Assembly (NCBI RefSeq): GCF_933775445.1
Contig: NC_065875.1
Span: 7,949,001 to 8,013,000 of the forward strand
Direction of reading: 5' to 3'
DNA: 64,000 nt
DNA from: Argentina anserina
Lineage: Eukaryota > Streptophyta > Magnoliopsida > Rosales > Rosaceae
Part shown: in pieces, positions 48,629 through 59,913 of the stretch
How positions within the stretch are numbered: position 1 is the first letter of the stretch
Layout: each line of letters begins with the position of its first letter
The notes under the pieces: model-generated
Seen by the model: only the letters and a program-made list of their open reading frames with translations
The model's database searches: none
What the model was told of the DNA's origin: nothing
Program-made: the position numbers and the translations under genes

Positions 48629-49842
48629 TCAATTATGGCTGCTATCCGAGCTGGCCAACCTACAAAGGCAGGATTTACCATCTCCAACGATCGTTTGCTC
48701 TACAAAGATCGTTTCTTTGTTCCTGCCTCCTCAGATTGGCGACCCAAGTTACTCTTTGAGTACCACTATTCCTTGCAAGCAGGCCATTTAGGCTATTTGA
48801 GTTCTTATGCTCATATTCGTCGTAGTTTCGCTTGGCCAGGAATGCGACGAACCGTCAAGGAGTACATTGCAGCATGTGACCAGTGCCAACGCCAAGCTTA
48901 TGAGACCATTAGACCTCCAGGTCTTCTTCAGTCTCTTCCGGTTCCAGAAGAAGTGTTCTCGGACATATCAATGGATTTTATTGACGGTCTTCCACTCTCT
49001 CAAGGCCACAATGCTATAATGGTGGTAGTTGATCGCTTGTCCAAATATGGCCATTTTATTCCAGTGTCTCATCCTTACACTGCTGCCGGTATCGCTGCTG
49101 TATTCACCAAGGAGGTTTTCCGCTTACACATAATGCTTAAGAAGATTGTGAGTGAGAGGGATCCAATCTTTATTAGTTGTTTTTGGAAGGCTTTTCATTC
49201 AATTTCTGCCTCAGTTTTGAATTTTATGGATCAAATTGCACAGGCTTGTAACCGAGACACTGAGGCTCAGTCAATTATGGCTGCTATCCGAGCTGGCCAA
49301 CCTACAAAGGCAGGATTTACCATCTCCAACGATCGTTTGCTCTACAAAGATCGTTTCTTTGTTCCTGCCTCCTCAGATTGGCGACCCAAGTTACTTTTTG
49401 AGTACCACTCTTCCTTGCAAGCAGGCCATTTAGGCTATTTGAGGTCTTATGCTCATATTCGTCGTAGTTTCGCTTGGCCAGGAATGCGACGAACCATCAA
49501 AGAGTACATTGCAGCATGTGACCAGTGCCAACGCCAAGCTTATGAGACCATTAGACCTCCAGGTCTTCTTCAGCCTCTTCCGGTTCCAGAAGAAGTGTTC
49601 TCGGACATATCAATGGATTTTGTTGACGGTCTTCCGCTCTCTCAAGGCCACAATGCTATAATGGTGGTAGTTGATCACTTGTCCAAATATGGCCATTTCA
49701 TTCGAGTGTCTCATCCTTACACTGCTGCCGGTATCGCTGCTGTATTCACCAAGGAGGTTTTCCGCTTACACATAATGCCTAAGAAGATTGTGAGTGATAG
49801 GGATCTAATCTTTATTAGTTGTTTTTGGAAGGCTTTTCATTC
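48559..49842 (+). repeat. 642-bp tandem duplication in the integrase (two units)
   Basis: Units 48559-49200 and 49201-49842 have equal length, 642 bp = 214 codons, so the frame survives. The junction shares the microhomology TTCATTC (48552-48558 region, 49194-49200, 49836-49842). The units differ by only a handful of substitutions, for example TAG/CAG at 48626/49268. Confidence 0.95.
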
Positions 49843-50528
49843 GTTTTTTGGAACATTACTTGAGATGTTATGTCGCAGACAAACCCTCATCTTGGTCGGA
49901 GCTGCTCCATTGGGCGAAATGGTGGTACAATACCACTTTCCACTCCTCTATCCGTATGACACCCTTTGAGGCCTTGTATGGCAAACCTCCTCCATCAGTA
50001 GCTCGCTATCTACTGGGGTCTACTTCGGTTGCGGCAGTTGACACTACCCTCCGTAGTTGTGATCAATTGTTGGCTCAACTTAAGCAGCATCTAGAGAGTG
50101 TCCGCAACAGGATGAAGCAACAAGCCGACAAGAACCGCACCGATAGAGAATTCAAGGAAGGTGATTGGGTGTTTCTCAAATTGCACCCCTACCGGCAGCA
50201 ATCCTTGGTGAAACGACCATCCCACAAGCTTGCTCCTCGCTTTTATGGTCCATTCAATGTCTTAGCACGCATTGGCAGCGTGGCCTATCATTTGGAGCTG
50301 CCCTCTTACTCCAAAATCCACCCTACCTTCCATGTTTCTCTCCTCAAACGCAGAGTCGGCTCAGACACACCTACCTCTACCACATTGCCTCCATTTGATG
50401 ATCAAGGGGAATTACTCTGGACACCCGAGCAAGTTCTTGATATTGCTATTCACCGCCGGAAGAAGAAATCAGTCACAATGTGGCTGGTCAAATGGTTGGG
50501 TCTCCCTGTTGATGATGCTACTTGTTAG
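48635..50528 (+). pseudogene. Integrase of the gypsy element with internal duplication and deletion
   Basis: The zinc-binding part (HLGYLSSYAHIRRSF, CDQCQRQAYE) and the first catalytic part (DISMDFIDGLPLSQG; VVVDRLSKYGHFI) occur twice in one frame because of a 642-bp tandem duplication. After the second copy the frame passes from SFFGT straight to EHYLRCYVADKP in another frame. The segment with the third catalytic residue (normally DGQTEVLNR-like) is missing. The C-terminal part (49848-50528) contains the DNA-binding tail (HKLAPRFYGPFNV; HPTFHVSLLK) and a shortened chromodomain-like end (MWLVKWLGLPVDDAT) cut by the LTR. Confidence 0.9.
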
Positions 50529-50839
50529 GACCATCCCTAATTCCCATCCTAATAAAGCTACATGTTAGGATCACTTTCTTAACACCCTCTTAATCCTCAG
50601 TTCTGTGTATTACATTATATTAAATGCAGTAGTAATAGTTACAAGCTCTAATGGGGTCCTGCAAGACGTGGCACATTTTCCCTTTTATCTGGAAGAGAAT
50701 CTCTATGGCTCTTCCTTTAAAACTTGTAACCCGGAGCATTTTGGGGGGATATGAAGGAATGAACAATTATTCATTAAACTCTTTTCAGCTTATCCTCTTT
50801 TCTTCTGCAAATCCCGTCCTCACCAGTTTGGTTCTATCA
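50523..50839 (+). repeat. 3' LTR of the gypsy element
   Basis: TGTTAGGACC to GTTCTATCA. It begins directly after integrase codons ending DDAT, with no polypurine tract, which implies a small deletion at the junction. Confidence 0.95.
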
Positions 50840-50844
50840 CTCTT

Positions 50845-50894
50845 GTTAGCAGCAACAAAAGAGCTATCAAGTTGCTCAATCAATCCCAAAGCCT
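50845..50894 (-). pseudogene. AT-hook-like host gene, middle piece
   Basis: The 50 bases between two retrotransposons read ALGLIEQLDSSFVAAN on the minus strand. They join in frame to ERKKLENTGCEA on the right (63110 onward) and to KSPGVSDGSEE on the left (44826 downward). Confidence 0.65.
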
Positions 50895-51661
50895 TAGCAG
50901 AACGATAATATGAAAACCAATAAGAGAATGCAGATACGTGTACAAATTAAAATGTGATTTATTGAATATCAGGCGCGGGGTTACAATCTTTGTGAACTCC
51001 TCTGATTCTATTTCCGTATATGACTTGGCTCAAGGGTGAAGTTCACTTGATCTTGAGAATTTGAGTTTGATTTGGATTTGGATTTGATGAAGAACGAGCG
51101 ATTTGGCCGCTTGATGATTCTTAGTGGATTTGATGATCTTCGTGGACTTGAGAGACTTCGGGATTTGTCGAGAGTGATCTTGCTCAAGTGATTTTTCTCC
51201 TTCTTCTCCAAGTCTAAAAATCCCTCCACTCTTTATGTTGAAGGGGGGTATTTATGGTGTCAAGGTTTCTATTTTGTTATTAATATTTTAATGACACTAA
51301 AATAATAAATTCTTTAATTGTATAATTTAATCAATATGTATTTTCCGATTAATTTAAAATTAGTTATTCTTATAACTAAATTAAACAGAAAATAATTGAT
51401 TTAATTATAGCCGTTAAAGAATTTATTAATTTAATCAACTGTCCGATTACTATTTTGAATCGTTAACGACATTCAATTTTTGATTTAAGTCAGAATTACG
51501 TAACTTCGATTACAATCATCCATTTATGTGCTGACACGAGTTTTATTCGGATCCGCACCAACTTTGTTGGCTTTTGAGCCACGTGTGCAATTTTGTCGGG
51601 TCCTTAGTCGATTTAATCATTTAATGAAGAGATTTACTTCATTAAATTTCATGTGTCTACA
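50895..51661 (-). repeat. 3' LTR of the PMD-bearing element
   Basis: 767 bp, matching 62360-63109 throughout with substitutions and small indels. One of these is a deletion of about 18 bp in the right copy, near 62590. On the minus strand it starts TGTAGACACATG and ends near TTCTGCTA. Confidence 0.92.
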
Positions 51662-51674
51662 AATGCCCCAACTT
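51662..51674 (-). other. Polypurine tract of the PMD-bearing element
   Basis: The minus strand reads AAGTTGGGGCATT immediately before TGTAGACAC, the usual place and composition for plus-strand priming in plant gypsy elements. Confidence 0.6.
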
Positions 51675-51908
51675 CAAGTCGTGCTGCAGACATGTCGTCG
51701 TCACGTGCCGAAAGCGCAGTTTGAAGTATGCACTTTGATTTGGAGAATTTGTGGAACTAACTTCCGAGACTCCGCAAATTTTGTCGTAATTTTTTCATCA
51801 TATATTTTAATTAGATTAATTTAATTTAATTTTTTTAATCTTTCCATTTTGGCCAAGCATAAACAAATGTATATTTGGGCCAAACATCTCACCAAACGAC
51901 AGCACAAA

Positions 51909-51992
51909 TCCTCCATTTCTGGCAAAGGCCATCAACACATTGTGAGTGCATCCTCCATTTCTGGCAAAGGTCATCAACACATTGTGAGTGCG
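51909..51992. repeat. 42-bp tandem duplication
   Basis: CCTCCATTTCTGGCAAAGG recurs 42 bases later (51910 and 51952) with its context. It makes two units. Confidence 0.9.
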
Positions 51993-52165
51993 AGTCATTT
52001 TCCATCATTTTGTCCCATAATGTTTTCTTGTAATCTCCTATATAATCACTTGCAATCTTCTGATTCGATACACAGAAGAAAGAAAGGTAGCCTTCTCTTT
52101 CAGTCTTCCTCATTATCATCCTCTCGGTCATCGTCTTCTGCCTCCAGCAAATGCCCATGACTTCC

Positions 52166-52660
52166 ATTCTCTTTGGCTGACCATACTCCTCAGTCAGATT
52201 CTCAACATACAATCCATTTTAGGATCACCTTTGATCTCAAGGTTCTGCATGGTTGGATCAAGTAAGTCTCCTATTTGCTCATTATATACCTCAAGAAACG
52301 AATACCGGAACTGGTAGTTAAACTGTTTCCCTTCATAGTTCTCCTGCTCCTTCTGTATCTTTGAGAACAACATTTGAAACATAGGAGGAACAATGCCTTG
52401 GCAACTATCAGGAGATGAATCCTCAACCATGGCACTTGGCGGACCCTAGAGCATGCACGTCTTCCCGTTACAAATCTGTGCATATGACAAAACCGAAGTG
52501 TTGTAACCGGCTAAGGCATTTTTAAGAGGGGAGCGGTTTTGGAGGTGAGGAAGGACTTGCCATACTTGGTGGAGATGGATCTGGGGAGGAGGTTGCGGAT
52601 TGACGAAGTGAGAGAGAGGAGCTTGGCTGTATAGATTTGAAAAAAAACGGATGAGAGAAA
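52166..52660 (-). pseudogene. Captured KIN-12-like kinesin motor fragment
   Basis: On the minus strand the motor block SFLEVYNEQIGDLLDP and the preceding GIVPPMFQMLFSKIQKEQEN are clearly kinesin of the plant KIN-12 (phragmoplast) type. Upstream, NALAGYNTSVLSY is followed by a decayed ATP site (AQICNGKTC in place of GQTGSGKT). An N-terminal-like LTSSIRNLLPRSIS lies near 52590. A stop and frameshifts near 52445 break the frame, and the piece ends at about 52166 after EIKGDPKMD. It runs in the same direction as the host element's transcription. Confidence 0.82.
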
Positions 52661-52849
52661 GAGTGGAGGAGACAGACAGACAAGAAATAATGGGGGAATC
52701 AAATGAAAAGGAGCAAAAGAGGGAAGTTGTTGGTGACTTTCATAAAGAGAAAGGAGCAACAAAAAAAAACTGATGAGAAAGAGTGAAAGAGACAGAAAAG
52801 GACAAGAAATAAAGGGGGAATCAAATAAAAAGGAGCAAAAGAGGGAAAG

Positions 52850-52925
52850 GTGCTCGGCTCGGCTCGGCATCTCAGTTCGGTTCGGCTCGGCTCGGCTTGG
52901 CATCTCGGCTTGGCTCAGGTATGCA
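52850..52925. repeat. GGCTC/GGCTT pentanucleotide-like repeat
   Basis: Iterated GGCTCGGCTCGGC, broken by CATCTCAGTTC-like spacers, stands between the kinesin fragment and the PMD gene. Confidence 0.75.
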
Positions 52926-53140
52926 ATCTTTTTTTTTTAATTTGCCTGATTTTGAATTTGACCAACTTTTTTTCGTCGTTTGACTTTGACCTCTTTTTTT
53001 TTTGATGGTTCGAATCTGATTTGTTTTTTGGCTTGACATTGACCTTCCCATTTTTTGTAGGATTTTGACAACAATTTGAGCGCTGTGGTCAATTAAACCA
53101 TTCGGCTCATTTCAGAACGCGTTGATTTCTGACGGATTTG

Positions 53141-53370
53141 AAGAACGTAAACGACCTAATCGCTTGACTGCTCTCAATTCATAGACTTGACAACACTAAA
53201 AAAAAGCAGTTTAGGCTTTACGCATCACATTCAGCATGGTGGCTTTCAGAGTTTGAAGAACGTAAACGACCTAATCGCTTGACTGCTCTCACTTCATAGA
53301 CTTGACGGCAGTGAACAAAATTGTGTTAGGCTTTACGCATCACATTCACCATGGTGGCTTTCAAGAGTTT
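53141..53370 (+). repeat. 115-bp tandem duplication spanning the PMD start region
   Basis: AAGAACGTAAACGACCTAAT occurs at 53141 and 53256. Each unit continues through GGCTTTACGCATCACATTCA to CATGGTGGCTTTCA, so both carry a copy of the start codon context. Confidence 0.88.
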
Positions 53371-56250
53371 CAAGGATGGGACGATCACTATCCTCGACGA
53401 TGTTGGAGATAAGCAATAAGAAGGCACCACTTTAACCGTAGATCCCTCTCTTACTGGGCCATTCGCTTTTAAAACTCCATTATATGGCAGTTCCACTCCC
53501 GTCTCGCAGTGGACTCACGCAGTGCACCATCAAGTAGCCAGCTTTCGACCGTCTAAGTCAGGCAATGAGGAGTTAAGTTCAGACGTTTTGATGCTGAAGT
53601 CTGCACATTGTGACGAAGAGGCTCCCACGACGTCATTCAAGCTTCTCAACGACTCTATATCCAACAACTCTGCGCGATGGGGTACCTTTCGAACTACCGG
53701 CGGTTTTACCTACACAGAGTGCTACTGGGTTTTACCGCATCAAGAAAACGGGCCTCTATCGAGCAGTGTTTGCGTCATTGTTCAGCTATGATCGTTTTTC
53801 TCCTATTGTGCGAGCTTTTTGCGAGTATTGGTGCCTTGCTACAAACACTCTGCACACATCGCAAGGAGAGATGTCTATATCCCTTTTGGACCTTCAGCAT
53901 ATTGGAGGCTTGCCTATCCTTGGAAGGTTTTATGATGAAGTTGTTCCACCCATTGCCGAGTTTTCTGCCAAGAGTAAAGAAGAGGAGCTTCTCATCCTCA
54001 AAAGTTGTCGTTATTTGTTTCTTGCTTACCATAGACTGTGTAAGAGGGAGCGTGGCAACGTGAAGATAGCTACATGGATACAATATTGGTAAAAAGGCGA
54101 GATGAGATACAAGAGGCCTCCTACAAAGGGTACACGAAATAAGAGGGACCCGCCTACTAATACTCATGATCTTCGGGCAACATTCCGGGGATTCGCCGGC
54201 GAACTCCGGAAGATCTTTTACCATTCGAGGACTTAGACGTAGAAGAAACAAGCATGAAATTTGTTTACCTCTCTGCCTTTTATGTGTGCTGGCTTTGTTT
54301 ATTCGTATTCCCGAAGAATGATCCAGGTTTTATTCGTCCGGCAGTTTTTAAGATCGCTCACAGAATGGCCCGAGGTCAACACTACTGTCTGGCGGTTCCC
54401 GTATTAGCAAATATATATCAGGGTTTAAATGCGATATCCGTCTCGAGTGATCTAGGAAGCTGTCTGACTGCGCTTCCTTTTCATTACTTGTATGGGTGGT
54501 TGGGCGAGTATTTCAGCACCTATTTCTTCTCTCGACATCCAGAAAACTTCAGGCCTTTAGATTCTGCCTATCTCATTAGCATTCGCTCCGGTTTTGTGTC
54601 CTTACGGCAAGATAGTTGGCGAGTAGTCGAACCCTATAGCCCTCAACGATTCAGTCGAAAATTCGGATATGTTCAGGGTGTTCCCGATGATTTCCAAAGA
54701 CATAGTCGACCCATACCTTTTACTCGGACATACTCGCTTTGGGATAGCTTGACGAAGCTTGGCACAAAAGGTGAGATAATTTTGCCTATGAAAAGTGACA
54801 TCACCAAGTTTATGGTTACTCAGGACTACATCGAATGGTGGTCCAATGTTCATCACTCTATGTCGAAGAGGCCTATGAAGGTAACCATTGTAAATTTGCC
54901 ACAACAAGAGCCTCCAAAAGCTAAAGGAGACGACCGTGCGACAACTCCTCTCCAAATTTTAGTTTCCGCCGAAGCTTTGTCCCCGGATGATAACTACCAG
55001 ATTCCACCTCTTCCAATTTTGGAAGGAATCAGAGATTCAGCATATTTCCGTCCCAAGTCGAAGGAGAAGGTTGCTACATCCAGAAGGCATAGTAGAAGCA
55101 GCAGTAGTACCCATAGTGACGTGCACTTCAAACGTCAAAAGAGGAATGATGCTGATCTTGGACCTATTTACTTCAACCCTAATGCCGACTTTGATCTTGG
55201 CGGCAATTTTCTTGGGGATGTTCCTGGTCCTTCAAAACTCGTACCTGCGCATGTTGAGGTATTCACTTAAACCATTTTTGTTGTATTTGCTTTTGTGCTT
55301 GTCCCCTTTAGCTATGTATCATATTCAACAGTTCACTTATTGCCAACTTAATCCAATTTTATTCCTCCCAGCTCGAAGATATCGGTTATTTCGATGAAGT
55401 CTGCTCAAGTGACGGCGTTCAATTTCCTTTTGAGGAGTGTGCAGCTAACATTTTCCCAGAAAAAGGATGTACATCGAAAGGAGAGTGAACCACAGCCAGT
55501 TGACCAGAGAGGTACACGCGAATTCGTTTATATATTATTTTCCCGTATTTCTTCAATAATTTATGCTCATTTTCACCCTCATATACACAAGTTTGTCCTT
55601 GGCGACGGGAAGTATAAAGCCTTCAGAAAAAACAATATTTCCTGAAACTTCTGTGTGCGATATTGAGGTAGTGGACACAAGTCAATGGCTTCGCGATATC
55701 CGCATGCGAGCAGCTGCAGAAGTTTGTGCAAAGATAGAAGGCGTGATAGCGACGTATTCTCTGAAGATGATTATTGCGGGGAGGAATGAGCTTGATATGT
55801 TGATGAATGAACTTAGCAAATATGGAGTCGACCCATCAACAATAAAAAACAAACTGGAGCAGTTGATGACAAGCGCTATCCTATATGACTCGGCAAGGCT
55901 TGCATGTGCTCACAAATGCGCCATGGGCACAAGCGCCCAAAAATTGGCGGAGACAGAGTCTGAAATCACGACAGCCCAAGAAATTTGACAAAATAGTTTT
56001 GATCAGCGTCGGTCTACACTTGAGTCCCTTGAGAACTTGAAGAAAGAACAACAAAAACTAGAGCAGACGTTGGACTCGCTAGATGCAGACATTTTTATTC
56101 ACGATGCAAGACTTGCTGATCTAGAACAGAAGAAGTGCTAAATCCGAGAGATTCCAGAATTGACTGTAACAGAGATTGAAGAAGCGAAGAAGTTGCGAGC
56201 CAATTTTGAAGAACATTGTAGTAGCTTCACGGGTTTGACATGGATGTGAT
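53351..56250 (+). pseudogene. Plant mobile domain (PMD, aminotransferase-like) gene in antisense within the LTR element
   Basis: PMD proteins (PF10536 family; MAIN and MAIL1 are host members) also occur in plant transposable elements. The start is ATG at 53351 (MVAFKSFKDGTITILDD), with a stop at about 53417. The core is readable as YRIKKTGLYRAVFASLFSYD, RAFCEYWCLATNTLHTS and ISLLDLQHIGGLPILG (53700-54090). After frameshifts near 54095-54250 a 338-codon open frame (54254-55270) follows with PGFIRPAVFKIAHRMARGQ, SGFVSLRQDSWRVVEPYSPQ and YIEWWSNVHHSM. GT-AG borders are plausible at 55257/55373. A helical coiled-coil-like C-terminus follows (55660-56250). Stops and shifts make it a pseudogene, though the long central frame is intact. 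It lies opposite to gag. Confidence 0.85.
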
Positions 56251-56426
56251 AGCTGACTTGAATGATCAAGACTTGCTCCTTCTATTTTTCTTCAATCATC
56301 TTGTAATCAATCGATTTTGAAATTCAACTTATTGTCGGTGAAATAAGAATTTGCTTTATGATTGGCAGACAAAACCTTTTTTTTATTTTGATGTGACTTA
56401 ACTTAAGATTGTTATTCTCAAGCTGC

Positions 56427-57188
56427 CTACGTATCCTTCAAAGGGTTTTTTTTTTGTTTTTGGGTTCCTCGTCTAGATTTCGGGACATAGCGAAGGACCG
56501 GAAATGCATGGCTGGCTTTTCTTTCTGCAGACGATGTTACCACTTCATATGAGACTTTTTGCGACACTTCACTATGAAGCTCAATGTCTTTTGACTTGGC
56601 ATCGTTCTCCCTAACTTTAGCGGCTTTCCCCGTAGAGGGTACTCTGACCGGAAGAACTTCTTTCATTGACTCCTCATCTGTGTAGAATTTAGAATCCGCA
56701 AAGGATGATTCAGCTTCAGTGAATGGTTTGGTATCTCCTATTACGGTTTTCACACCTCCACGATAGAACTTGAAGCATTGGTGTAAAGTGGATGGCACGA
56801 TGTCATTTTCATGTACCCATGGTCATCCCAACAAGTTGTATGAGGTCTTCGCATCGATGACATTGAATAAGGTGTTTGATTTTAGCTCTCCGATGTCCAT
56901 GTCTAGTCTGATCATTCCTATCGCTATTTGCCCTCCTTGATTAAAACCTTGGATCATGAGGCGACTCCTTGACAACTCATCAACGTTCATGCCGAGTTGA
57001 GACATGGTTGACTTGGGCATGATATTCACTGCTGACCCTCCGTCTATGAGCATGCAATTCAACTTCCGCTCTCGCATGTACCCTGTCACAAAAAGAGGTC
57101 GATTATGTGGCTTTGAGCCCAATTGGAGGTCATCATCGGTGAAGTGAATGGTATCACAATATGCATCATAAGCGTCACATTCCTTCAT
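56427..57188 (-). pseudogene. Aspartic protease region of the PMD-bearing element
   Basis: The minus strand reads FVTGYMRERKLNCMLIDGGS, then AVNIMPKSTMSQLG, a Ty3/gypsy protease with D-G-G where D-S/T-G is usual. RLMIQGFNQGGQIAIGMIRL and FNVIDAKTSYNLLG follow. A stop (near 56820) separates the next 123 codons, ending FPVLRYVPKSRRGTQ, which in the family lie just before RT. RT itself is absent: sequence beyond 56427 goes directly to the PMD gene's end. Confidence 0.85.
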
Positions 57189-57220
57189 GCTTGTGGAGTG
57201 TTTTCCTACGTCGATAAGCA

Positions 57221-57770
57221 GCTACACAAGTGCGCATCTCGTCGATTTTGGCAATTGCATCAAGTCAGAGAGGCTAAGTTGGAAAGGTAGACTCTCCAAT
57301 TGTTTCAACACCTCATTCTTCTTTAACACTTGACTTGCACCTATTTCTCTTGCTTCATGCTTCTCGTCTTCTTTGCACCGGACTTCACAACTTGTGGCCA
57401 TTGAAGTGACATTTAGTTGTTTTGTCGGCAAGTGTTCTTTTGACAAGTTTCGGCGAAGAGGCTTCCACAAATATGGAACAATTTTCATCTCAAAATGTCC
57501 TCGTCCGTTCTCCACCCGTCGTGGAAGTGATTTTTTATGGCTTGGTTGGGCAATCGGTGAATTTGACATCATACCTCTGCGAGTCCTTCTCCGAGTGACC
57601 AACACCATCCTTCATCATCGACATTAGAGGCAACTTGGAGGATAGGAGTGGAAGCAGGACATTCTTTCACTTATTTGGTCTTCTTATGTTCGCACGCCTC
57701 ATTTTTGAAACAGAACGGTGCTTTCATCGGGTAAAAAGGGAGTGGAACCGGCTCGAACGACCCGAATTTT
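57221..57770 (-). pseudogene. Gag C-terminal part of the PMD-bearing element, left of LTR copy B
   Basis: From 57770 the minus strand reads KFGSFEPVPLPFYPMKAPF in the frame interrupted at 60548. It then passes through several stops. A later frame (57608-57222, MVLVTRRRTRRG onward) links to the protease. Decayed throughout. Confidence 0.7.
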
Positions 57771-59280
57771 ATTGTTACGACCCAAATCTTTTACGATTCG
57801 TGGGAATAATAGTTTAATCTTTTACTCGGAACGAGAGTCGTACTACGTGTGACGACTCTAAAAGTTGACTTTTTGATACGTAAGTTTTTCGGGAAAACTT
57901 CATTCACGAAAGTCGTAGAGCTCGTCGATACGAATTCGTGGACATGCGGCACGCCTAAATCGGAGTTCGTATGAAGAATTTACGAATCAAAGCGTATTTG
58001 GGCATTTTTGGAAATAAGTATAAATAGGGGTAAAAATTGGAAATTGAAAAGAAAATCTGAAAATGTCGGGTCGGGTACTGTTCACCCGACGGAACCTCGA
58101 TTTCACCTCCCGCCGGTTCTCCCTCCTCCGGGCACCGCTCTGGCCGCGACTGGTCGCGTTGGAAGCGCGTGGCCGACCCCCACAGATCCGTGGCGGTGGT
58201 GCCCCCCGTCTCGCCGTCCGGTGGTTGCTGCGACGATTTGAAGCCGCACGGCCTCATCGGCGCCGCTTACTCCTCCGACCACCATAGGCCACAAACCGGT
58301 CCCAAAAGAAGCGCAAGGAGCCGTATAGCAAATCCTCCAAAGGAATCGAACCAATTCACATCGAGGTATGAGAATCGACAATTTCAATTTCTAGGGTTTC
58401 GAATTTGGGGGTTTTCGGATTTTATGAAATTGGACGATTTAGAGTTGAAATTGGTTAATGTTGTGAACTTGAAAGTTGTTAGGAATGTTATTTGGATTGT
58501 GTTGATGAAATTTGGGGATGATCGGAGGCAGCCGGTAGCGGCGCCGCCGCCATTGTTCCGGCGGCGCGTGGTGACAGTTTTAGGGCAGTAGGTTGCTCCT
58601 TTGTGTAGCATTCGTCGATACGAACTTATCGACATATTAATCGATGAATTTGGTTGTCGTATGTTGTTGATAATTTAGATTATCGTATATAGGATTATTG
58701 TGATTGTTGTGTGTTTGGTAGACGATGGTTATGACGATGGTTGTGTATGTGAATGTGTTGTTATGTGTGATAGACGAATCAGAATGGTTAGGAGGATTGC
58801 ATTATTATGGATACGGTTGTGTGTGACACGGGTATAGTGGTCTGGTCGGGTTGTTATAGTAAATAGGTGAACTACGAATGGCTTGATCCCTGGTAAAGGG
58901 TACGTAGGCAGCCCAAACAGCGTTCGGGTGCAACCACAATTATTTTAGATTAGATATCGGGTTACGTTTGCAAGTATCCAATTTTGAGGCTAGGTTCCTG
59001 GCTACGAGTGGACGTTAATTTAAATGTATGCATGGATGAATATTTATTTATGTGATTTTCGGGCGTTATATGATTTAATTGCTATGCAATTATAGTTGGT
59101 TGACTTGGATATATATATATATATGAGATATATATGTTTATAACGCCTTATTTGATTTAATCGGAAAGTGTGGATTTTTATCCGGGAACGGGGTTCTCGG
59201 GATATGTGATATTTATATTCATATTGAGATTTATACGTACGGTTGGGAACTGTACTCTTTCTAACTTCTTAAGTTAAAGG

Positions 59281-59450
59281 GGGCACGATCAGCGGATAAG
59301 AATGATTTTCTATCATATTCTGGTATCCTCTCCTTTAATCTTATTAAGGAGGCACGATCAATGGAATCATATTCCATTCTATCCGGTATCCTCTCCTTAG
59401 CAACATCAAAAAGGGGGCATGATCAACGGATATGAATGATACCTATTTGT
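59281..59450 (+). repeat. Tandem array of about 60-bp units in LTR copy B
   Basis: Three units each hold GGGGGCACGATCA (or GGAGGCACGATCA, GGGGGCATGATCA) followed by GGAT and, in the first two, GGTATCCTCTCCTT. Confidence 0.8.
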
Positions 59451-59473
59451 GTGACTGTGTTGGTAGACTGTAT

Positions 59474-59790
59474 TACTTTTCCGCCTAGAGGGCGATGCCG
59501 CCCGAGGGGCGAGGTTATGTGATATCACTATTCCGCCTGGAGGGCGATGCCGCCTAGAGGGCGATGTCGCCCGGGGGGGGGGGAGAGGTTACTTGTTAGT
59601 ACTTTTCCGCCTGAGGTCGATGCTGCCCAAGGGGTGAGGTTACTTGATAGTACTATTCCACCTGAAGGCGATGCCGCCCGAGGGGTGAGGTTACGTGATA
59701 TCACTTTTCCGCCGGGAGGGCGATGCCGCCCGAGGGGCGAGATTACATGATATCGTTTTTCCGCCTGAGAGGCGAGGATATATAGCCGGC
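59474..59790 (+). repeat. Tandem array of about 51-bp units in LTR copy B
   Basis: Five to six units of TTTTCCGCCTGAGGGCGATG with GAGGGGCGAGGTTA and a spacer GTGATATCAC or similar. One unit carries a partial internal duplication and a run of nine or more G near 59575. Confidence 0.9.
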
Positions 59791-59913
59791 TAGGATAGGA
59801 TGATTCAATACCCTCTCCGTGAACGTGACGTGACTGTATTGAAAACTTGAGATTTGATAGGTATATATATATTTTGGCTGGGGGCCTATGGTACGATATT
59901 GCTATATTGTTGC

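Larger units (their letters stand above)
44832..50839 (+). mobile_element. Ty3/gypsy LTR retrotransposon with both LTRs and 5-bp target duplication
   Basis: Two 317-bp LTRs (44832-45148, 50523-50839) bound gag, protease, RT, RNase H and integrase. The target duplication CTCTT is exact (44827-44831 and 50840-50844). By eye the LTRs differ at 12 of 317 sites (3.8 percent), so the insertion is not recent. Defects: a stop in gag, a frameshift in RT, a stop after RNase H, a 642-bp tandem duplication and a deletion in the integrase, and no polypurine tract before the 3' LTR. It inserted into the AT-hook-like gene. Confidence 0.96.

Noticed and set aside
51528..51824. 98-codon frame across the left LTR end, and its counterpart at 62976-63173
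   Set aside because: Repeated in both LTRs and running across the LTR border; a product of repeat sequence, not a gene.
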